Below, piece by piece: positions 31,821 through 37,031 of a stretch of DNA of 37,031 bases; position 1 is the first letter of the stretch; every line of letters starts with the position of its first letter. This DNA comes from Nocardia higoensis NBRC 100133. GTDB lineage: Bacteria > Actinomycetota > Actinomycetes > Mycobacteriales > Mycobacteriaceae. The DNA lies in the NCBI RefSeq assembly GCF_000308595.1, contig NZ_BAGA01000082.1, positions 1-37,031 of the forward strand, read 5' to 3'. The notes under the pieces were generated by a model. That model had not been told where the DNA came from. It searched no databases and worked only from the letters and a program-made list of their open reading frames with translations. The position numbers and the translations under genes are program-made.

Positions 31821-33065
31821 GTGACGGCCATGAGCACAGGTGAGGTCATCCGGCGGATACGCAAGTCCTACGGCATGACCCAACGCGAACTCGCCACCCT
31901 CATGGGCTACACCCAACCCGTCGTCTCCCAGCTCGAGAACAACGCGCCCTGCGTGCACGATGTGCGGATGCTGCGCCGAGTAGCGCGCGCACTGCGGGTT
32001 CCGCTTGCCATACTGGTGGTGGACTCGGACGAGGAGGCGGACATGGATCGTCGAAACTTCCTGAGAGCAAGCGCAGTCGGCGCGGGAACCGCCGCTGCGA
32101 GCGGAACCTTCACCCCACGTGCTGTGGCGGCTTCACCAGGAAGCATCCGGGTCGGCGCGGGCGAGGTTGCCGATATCGTCGCGAGCACCAACCAGATTCA
32201 CGAACTCGACCTGCTCGTCGGCGGCGACCGGCTCTGCCGCGTGGCGGCGAACGGTGTCCGTTACGCGCGCCATCTACTGGACAACGGCACCTACACCGAG
32301 GCGGTCGGCCGAAGCCTCACCAGCGCCGCCGCCGAGATGATGACGGCGGCCGGATGGGTCCACTTCGATGCCGGGCAAACCACACAGGCCCGGAGGTACT
32401 ACGCGGAGGCGACACAGACCGCCACCGCAGCCGGTGACGACATCGCCGCCGCCCATGCCCTGCTGAACGCCAGCATGATCAGTCACGGCGGCGGATTCGC
32501 GCCATCCAGGCATTCGGCGGATTCTCGGCCGCAGGAGGGCGTCAACTTGGCCACCGCGGCCTCCGCTGCCGTCCGCCGACATGGTGGTCCCCGGCTACGC
32601 TCTTACGCTGCGAACTGTGAGGCGAGCGCACACGCCGCACGAGGTGACACCAGGGCGACGGAGGATGCCATCAAGCGGGCGCACCGAGCCTACGAATCGA
32701 ACCATGGCGACGATCCGAGCTGGATCTATCTCCCCGAGGCCGAGCTCGCCGCATTGACCGGCTGGGCCTATATGCGCATCAGGAACCACCGGAAGGCAAG
32801 AGAGCATCTACAAGTCGCCGTTGCCGGCACTACGGCTTGGCCGCGAGAGAACGCGGGCTGGCGAATCAAACTGGCGGAGAACCACATCCTGGGCGGCGAG
32901 ATCGCCGAAGGCTGCCAACTGCTGATCGACCACTTCGACCAGATCAACAGCGTGACCTCCACACGATTGCGCGCCACCCTCGACTCCATCAGCGACGACA
33001 TCCGACAACACTCCGGCGTGCGGGAAGTGCGGGAGTTCCTGGGGATGCGCGCGGCGCGGGTGTAG
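31821..33065 (+). CDS. XRE-family regulator with Tat-like segment and helical repeat domain
   Basis: Protein of 414 residues of a type common in Streptomyces and Nocardia. HTH_XRE at about 9-62 (IRRIRKSYGMTQRELATLMG, QPVVSQLEN). Right after it comes MDRRNFLRASAVGAGTAAAS (about 75-94), a motif that reads like a Tat signal peptide but sits inside the protein. The rest (110-410) is TPR-like helical, as in regulators that sense peptides or metabolites. I chose GTG 31821 because GGGGGA lies just upstream; ATG 31830 is nearly equivalent. Targets are unknown; the lipoprotein pair upstream or the genes downstream are candidates. Confidence 0.82.
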   Translation: MTAMSTGEVIRRIRKSYGMTQRELATLMGYTQPVVSQLENNAPCVHDVRMLRRVARALRVPLAILVVDSDEEADMDRRNFLRASAVGAGTAAASGTFTPRAVAASPGSIRVGAGEVADIVASTNQIHELDLLVGGDRLCRVAANGVRYARHLLDNGTYTEAVGRSLTSAAAEMMTAAGWVHFDAGQTTQARRYYAEATQTATAAGDDIAAAHALLNASMISHGGGFAPSRHSADSRPQEGVNLATAASAAVRRHGGPRLRSYAANCEASAHAARGDTRATEDAIKRAHRAYESNHGDDPSWIYLPEAELAALTGWAYMRIRNHRKAREHLQVAVAGTTAWPRENAGWRIKLAENHILGGEIAEGCQLLIDHFDQINSVTSTRLRATLDSISDDIRQHSGVREVREFLGMRAARV

Positions 33066-33090
33066 ACGCAGCGCCGACCTCGGCCGGCGA

Positions 33091-33501
33091 CTACCGGCCG
33101 CGCTGCGGTTCCCGGCCGACTCCGCGTTCCCGTTCCCGGTCCCGATGCCGCTCTGGGGTCATCGGTTCCGGCTGCATCGACCGCAATCGAGCCGCCTCCT
33201 CGGCGGGAGCGGCGTGGCTTCGCGCCAGGGCTTCCCGCGTCAGCACGTCTTCCACCGACCGGCCCTGGCCGACATCGCGCACCATCTCGGCCAGGCGTCT
33301 CTCCGGCGCCTCGTGACCCACTTCGATGGCGGGCTTGCCCGGCCGCTCGTAGGTCCAGGCCCTCGCGGCGCCGTCGTATCCCGCCGCGCGGCCGTCGCGC
33401 ACCCTGTTCGCACCGTTCTCGAACACTCGCCCCTGCGTGTTGTTGTCGACTCGGTCGCGATCCCTGTCGTATCCGGCCACGGCTACGCCCACCCACCCCA
33501 A
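33091..33501 (-). CDS. Unrecognised charged protein
   Basis: Protein of up to 136 residues, rich in Arg, Glu and Ala, with no signal peptide, membrane helix or motif I know. The middle (WTYERPGKPAIEVGHEAPER) looks foldable; the last 25 residues (PMTPERHRDRERERGVGREP) are disordered. The true start is uncertain: TTG 33501, GTG 33492 and GTG 33480 are in frame, with a G-rich stretch that may act as ribosome-binding site for the last. It is 39 nt downstream of another unknown gene on the same strand. A real but poorly conserved gene seems likely; overprediction is possible. Confidence 0.5.
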   Translation of the reverse strand: MGWVGVAVAGYDRDRDRVDNNTQGRVFENGANRVRDGRAAGYDGAARAWTYERPGKPAIEVGHEAPERRLAEMVRDVGQGRSVEDVLTREALARSHAAPAEEAARLRSMQPEPMTPERHRDRERERGVGREPQRGR

Positions 33502-33540
33502 ATTGTGAAACGGCGATGCGAAAGTTTCTGCGGCTACCGG

Positions 33541-34074
33541 CTATTCACTCGACGAGGCGCCCTCGCGACGCTTGTCGTTGTGATAGCCGGAATACTCGCG
33601 AAGTGTCGACGCGAAGTACGAGAACATGCCGTCGTCCACTTCGGGATCGTATTTCTGCATGTCTTTCACGAGCACCCACATGCCGAGCTCGTCCTGGTCG
33701 GAGGTGTCGCACTCGACAGCGGGATTCACGTGGTCGTAGAAGGAGTTCTCGTCGTCCCAGGACTGCCAGTCGATCCACCGGGCTCCCGCGAACCGGATGA
33801 AGCACTCCCCCATGAAGCACACCAGGGCGTCGACCAGATCGTGGTTTTCGGGCTCCATCGCCGCATCCATATCCGGAAGCCATTCGGCGAGGAGGGAGTC
33901 GAGTCGCTTCACCCCGAGAGAGTCCTCCGGCCACGGCTCGGAGGGAATGTCGTCCAGCCCGGCGCGGTCCAGGAATTTCCGGACCTGCGCCGCCCGCCGG
34001 TTCGGGTCGACCCATGCGCCCCACGCGGTCTGCTCGACTTCGAAATCGAGACCCAGCTGGTCGTTGCTCTCCAC
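33541..34074 (-). CDS. Unrecognised acidic cytosolic protein
   Basis: Protein of 177 residues, strongly acidic, with many Trp and Phe residues (QTAWGAWVDPNRRAAQVRKF, GECFIRFAGARWIDWQSWDD) and no signal peptide or membrane segment. I do not recognise its family. Its size and acidity recall bacterial immunity proteins, but that is only a guess. I chose GTG 34074 because GAGGAGGG (34078-34085) lies just before it; the longer frame would add an unsupported Arg-rich start. It is followed on the same strand by the charged protein at 33091. Confidence 0.72.
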   Translation of the reverse strand: MESNDQLGLDFEVEQTAWGAWVDPNRRAAQVRKFLDRAGLDDIPSEPWPEDSLGVKRLDSLLAEWLPDMDAAMEPENHDLVDALVCFMGECFIRFAGARWIDWQSWDDENSFYDHVNPAVECDTSDQDELGMWVLVKDMQKYDPEVDDGMFSYFASTLREYSGYHNDKRREGASSSE

Positions 34075-34199
34075 AGACCCTCCTCGCTCGACGACTCGGG
34101 ACAGTATGCCCCGCTCGTCCGACAGGGCCGGATGAGCGAGCACCTGCAAGAGAGGCGCGTCGGAGAGAATCACCTGTGGCGGTGCGGTCGCCGTGCGAT

Positions 34200-34505
34200 T
34201 CACGGATTCGGGGTCCATCCGGGAGTTCGCGGGATCACGAGATCGGGCACGACGAGCGCGCAGGACAGCATCAACGCGCGCACCGCGCAACCGAAGTGCG
34301 CCAGGCCGGGGGCGAGTATCGCGACCGCGCGCGTGGTGTGGGCGGTGTGGGCGATCAGGGTGGTGGGCATGTAGGTGTGTTCGTCGATGGTGAGCACGGT
34401 GGTGAGGTGGCAGCCGTGGCGGGCGGCGAGTTCGTGCAGCGCGGCCCGGTCGGCGACCGGGGATTCGCTGAGGTCGAGATTCAGCAGGCCGAGTGCGGTG
34501 TCCAT
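34200..34505 (-). CDS. Small conserved-looking protein downstream of the P450s
   Basis: Protein of 101 residues with no signal peptide. A mixed alpha/beta sequence (ALHELAARHGCHLTTVLTID, AVAILAPGLAHFGCAVRALM, ALVVPDLVIP) that resembles a family of small actinobacterial proteins I have seen near regulators and P450s but cannot name. ATG 34505 is preceded by GGAAAGGCAATC, almost the same leader as in front of the P450 at 35982. It overlaps the 77-residue ORF by 25 nt, so it belongs to the P450 operon. Confidence 0.7.
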   Translation of the reverse strand: MDTALGLLNLDLSESPVADRAALHELAARHGCHLTTVLTIDEHTYMPTTLIAHTAHTTRAVAILAPGLAHFGCAVRALMLSCALVVPDLVIPRTPGWTPNP

Positions 34506-34714
34506 GATTGCCTTTCCGCGCGGTCGGACGCGCGGTCGCGGAAATAGCGGTAGTCGTCGTTGCTGACGATCAGGGCGGCGACGCGGGTGGAGCAGTGCCA
34601 TGGGCAGTCGCCGTGGATTTCCAGTGCGTTGGCCGCGTCGGCCGGTGAGCGCACGGGCCAATGCGGGTTGTCGTGGCGGAGCTTGTCGAGGGTGGCTATG
34701 CGCTGCACCGTCAC
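34481..34714 (-). CDS. Small coupled protein after the P450
   Basis: Protein of 77 residues whose GTG start overlaps the stop of the P450 gene (GTGA), so it is probably translationally coupled. It contains HWPVRSPADAANALEIHGDC followed by PWHCSTRVAALIV, with two nearby Cys and a His (CPWHC). Such spacing could bind a metal or form a disulfide, but no family is recognised. Operon position suggests it assists or is regulated with the P450. Confidence 0.65.
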   Translation of the reverse strand: MTVQRIATLDKLRHDNPHWPVRSPADAANALEIHGDCPWHCSTRVAALIVSNDDYRYFRDRASDRAERQSWTPHSAC

Positions 34715-35982
34715 GACACGGCTCGCGGCTGCGCGGCGGCGATCGGTCCGTCCAGGTGGACCGGAAGGCGTTGATGGCCGTGGGAGATGAAGCTGGGCAA
34801 TGGTTTCAGCTCGTGCGGTTCCACGGCGAGCGCCACTTGGGGGAAGCGTCCGAACAGGGCGGGCAGCGCCACGGTCGCTTCCAGCCGGGCCAGCGGCGCG
34901 CCGAGGCAGTAGTGCGGGCCGTAGCCGAAGGACAGATGTTCTTTGTGCCTGCGGGCCGGGTCGAATTCATCGGGGTTGTCGCCGTGCATATCCGGGGCAC
35001 GGTTGGCTGCCGCGAGGCAGGCGAGCAAGGCGTCGCCCGCCGCGATCCGTGTGCCCGCGATGTCGATGTCGACGAGCACGTAGCGCAGCGGCAGGTTGGC
35101 GACCGGTGGCGCGTGGCGCAAGGTCTCTTCGACCAGACTCGACCAGGTGAAGGCGCCGACGCGCAGTCGAGTCAGCAGTTCGGGGCGGGTCAGTATCCGG
35201 ACGACGGCCTGGTCGATGAGGTCGACGGTGGTCTCGTACCCAGCGCTGATCACCAGGAGCAGGGTGTGGATCAGTTCCTCCTCGGTGAGGCGGTCCGCGT
35301 GCTCGTCGCGGTGGCCGATGAGCAGGCTGGTCATGTCCTGGCCCGGTCGGGCGCGGCGACGCGTCACGAGTGTGGTCAGGATGTCGAGCATGTCCGCGAG
35401 CGTCGCCCGCGGGTCGCGCTGCGGGACCGTGGCGAACAGTTCATCGACACACCGGCGCAGACCGTCGCGCAGGTCGGCGGGGACGCCCATCAGCGCGGAG
35501 ATCACCCGCAAGGGGACCTGTGCCGCGTAGTCCTCGCGGAGGTCGATCACCGCCCCTTCCGGTCGTGCGGCGAGTCCGTCGAGCAGTTCGGTGACTATCC
35601 GCTTGATCTGCGGGCGCAGCGCGTCGACGCGGCGGGCGGTGAACGCGGGGCCGACCAGCTTGCGCAGGCGCTGATGGTCTCTGCCGTAGGCGGTGAACAT
35701 GTTGCGCACCGACACCCAGGAGATCAGGGGCCAATCGGGTGGCACCTCCCCGGCCATGAACGCCGGCCAGTGCTGGTGGGCGTCCTTGGAGACCCGCCAG
35801 TCGACGAACAGATCTCTGAGCACGTGCGGATCGGTGATCGCCCAGGCGTGGATGCCACCGGGCAATGTCACCGGGACCAGTGGGCCTCGTTCGCGGAGGG
35901 CTGTGGCCTCACCGAGGATGTCGATGCCGGTCGGATCGAGTACGACCCGAGTCGGCGCGGCAGCGGGGTGCAGATCGGTCAT
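34711..35982 (-). CDS. Cytochrome P450, CYP154-like
   Basis: Bacterial class I P450 of 423 residues, soluble. I-helix oxygen-binding motif AGYETT at 247-252, ExxR with E286 and R289 in SLVEETLRH, and the haem-thiolate loop FGYGPHYCLGAPLAR at 352-366 with C359 as ligand. All catalytic motifs are present. The N-terminal region (PPDWPLISWVSVRNMFTAYG, DHQRLRKLVGPAFTARRVDA) resembles CYP154 proteins of Streptomyces. It is the second P450 in the operon, 52 nt after the first. No ferredoxin gene is visible in the window. The substrate is unknown. Confidence 0.92.
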   Translation of the reverse strand: MTDLHPAAAPTRVVLDPTGIDILGEATALRERGPLVPVTLPGGIHAWAITDPHVLRDLFVDWRVSKDAHQHWPAFMAGEVPPDWPLISWVSVRNMFTAYGRDHQRLRKLVGPAFTARRVDALRPQIKRIVTELLDGLAARPEGAVIDLREDYAAQVPLRVISALMGVPADLRDGLRRCVDELFATVPQRDPRATLADMLDILTTLVTRRRARPGQDMTSLLIGHRDEHADRLTEEELIHTLLLVISAGYETTVDLIDQAVVRILTRPELLTRLRVGAFTWSSLVEETLRHAPPVANLPLRYVLVDIDIAGTRIAAGDALLACLAAANRAPDMHGDNPDEFDPARRHKEHLSFGYGPHYCLGAPLARLEATVALPALFGRFPQVALAVEPHELKPLPSFISHGHQRLPVHLDGPIAAAQPRAVS

Positions 35983-36034
35983 CGAAGATTGCCTTTTCGT
36001 TCAGCGGGAAGCAGTGTCGAGCAGGAAGCAGCAG

Positions 36035-37031
36035 TCAGCGGGAAACAGCCGGTGGCGCAACGGGAGTGAAGACGACGGGCAGTTCTTCGAGCGCCCGATG
36101 GAACGGCCCCGGCCGCCACCGCAGCTGTTCCCGGGACACGGCGGGCGTCATCTCGGGCAGGGCGTCGAGAAGCTGATCGATCGCCTCCCCCGCGATCAGC
36201 TCGGCCAACGCCCGCGCCGGGCAACGATGCGGTCCGGCCCCCAGCCCGAGGTGCGACTCGTTGCCCCGGATATTGCCGCCCACCACCGCCGGGTCGTTGT
36301 TGCACGCGGCCAGGCTGATCACCACCGGCCGATGCGCCTGCACCCACGTGCCTTCAACCAGTTGCGGCTGACGCGGATAGGACATGCAGAAATTCGCGAT
36401 CGGCGGATCACGGAACAACACGTGGGTGAGCGCGTCGCGGGTCGAGATCGCACCGCCGACGACCTCGCCGCCGAACTCCGGGTGGGTCATCATCCACGAC
36501 AAGGTGTTCGCGATCAGATTCGTCAACGGCTCGCTCGCGGCGCCGTAGAGGGTGACCAGCTGGTGGACGGCCTCTACGTCGGACAGCCCAGTGTGGTGCG
36601 CCAGCAGCCAGGAGGTGATGTCCTGCCCCGGCCTGGCGCGGGCGCGGGCCACGAGCTCGGCCAAGGCCGCCACCATCAGCTCGTTGCCCGCCGCGGCATC
36701 GGTGGTGTCGAAGATCATCGCCATCCCCGTCGCGACCCGGCCGCCGATGCCGGGATCGCAGCCGATGAGTTCGCCGATCGCCTCGACGACCAGCGGGGCC
36801 GCGAAGTCCCGGAGCAGATCGGCCCGGCCACGCCCGCGGAATCGGTCGATGAGCGCGACTGCGATGCGCTCGACGGCCACGAGGGTCCTGCGCAAGTCGA
36901 CCCGCGCGAGGGCGTCCACGGTGGCCGAGCGGTATCGCATGTGCTCGATCCCGCTGCTGCGCAACGCGTTCGGGCGCCACTGCATCATCGGCCGCACCGG
37001 GCACTCCGGCGGGATGTCGCGCTGCCAGGCC
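36035..37031 (-). CDS. Cytochrome P450, partial, CYP157-like without ExxR
   Basis: The frame is open to the window edge, so the N-terminus lies outside; about 331 residues are visible. The haem loop HLGLGAGPHRCPARALAELI keeps the cysteine ligand. Two usual motifs are altered. The I-helix reads LYGAASEPLTNLIANTLSWM, without the usual Gly-x-Asp/Glu-Thr. Where ExxR should be, before the conserved DPP, the sequence is ALTHVLFRDPPIANF, with neither Glu nor Arg in place. This is the pattern I recall for CYP157 proteins of Streptomyces conservons. It is transcribed ahead of the CYP154-like gene. The upstream part of the operon is not in the window. Confidence 0.85.
   Translation of the reverse strand, partial: AWQRDIPPECPVRPMMQWRPNALRSSGIEHMRYRSATVDALARVDLRRTLVAVERIAVALIDRFRGRGRADLLRDFAAPLVVEAIGELIGCDPGIGGRVATGMAMIFDTTDAAAGNELMVAALAELVARARARPGQDITSWLLAHHTGLSDVEAVHQLVTLYGAASEPLTNLIANTLSWMMTHPEFGGEVVGGAISTRDALTHVLFRDPPIANFCMSYPRQPQLVEGTWVQAHRPVVISLAACNNDPAVVGGNIRGNESHLGLGAGPHRCPARALAELIAGEAIDQLLDALPEMTPAVSREQLRWRPGPFHRALEELPVVFTPVAPPAVSR

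Noticed and set aside
35985..36035. Direct-repeat-like AGCGGGAAGCAG / AGCAGGAAGCAG / AGCGGGAAACAG between the P450 genes
   Set aside because: Short and imperfect, in a 52-nt gap; probably slippage or ribosome-binding-site noise and not a regulatory array.

Overview
The window reads as chromosomal DNA from a mycolic-acid actinomycete, most likely Nocardia or a close relative. The reasons are the very high GC, the many GTG starts, several apparently leaderless promoters (TANNNT 6-8 nt before the start codon), and two blocks whose gene order matches Mycobacterium tuberculosis from memory. The first block is cobH-cobIJ ... cobK-cobL-SDR / F420-type PPOX (Rv2065-Rv2074). The second is pepE / 5'-3' exonuclease / DUF4333 membrane protein / helY (Rv2089c-Rv2092c). 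Families are named from remembered motifs; no database search was run.

Layout. 1-2236: a flavin/F420-type ketoreductase of the phthiodiolone ketoreductase family and a convergent alpha/beta hydrolase. 2237-10223: cobalamin (corrin ring) genes cobH and cobIJ (+), a PadR regulator with its probable operator, then cobK, a secreted protein sitting where M. tuberculosis has cobM, cobL and a DprE2-like SDR (all -), and a divergent PPOX protein. 10224-11850: an MpaB/DUF2236 oxygenase under a long dyad operator, followed by a decayed ferredoxin-domain remnant. 12050-17859: the conserved pepE / exonuclease / DUF4333 / helY block. 17974-20678: a probable IdeR/DtxR iron box followed by a three-gene DrrA/DrrB-type ABC exporter, which suggests an iron-repressed exporter.

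20730-30285 is an accessory, defence-type island. It holds an orphan SUKH (SMI1/KNR4) gene, a fragment of an ABC-2 permease paralogous to the exporter next door, and a type I restriction-modification locus. That locus is split: hsdM-hsdS-mrr-unknown form one overlapping operon, while hsdR is separate and an Ltp-repeat secreted protein lies between the two parts on the other strand.

30476-34505 holds a DUF3558 lipoprotein with a small helical partner, an XRE regulator whose HTH is followed by a Tat-like RRNFL segment, two unrecognised proteins and a small conserved-looking protein. 34481-37031 is a minus-strand operon of two cytochrome P450s plus small coupled ORFs. The upstream P450, cut by the window edge, lacks the ExxR motif, while the downstream one has it. 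This CYP157/CYP154-like pair suggests the tail of a 'conservon' whose kinase/roadblock/DUF742/GTPase genes would lie just outside the window.
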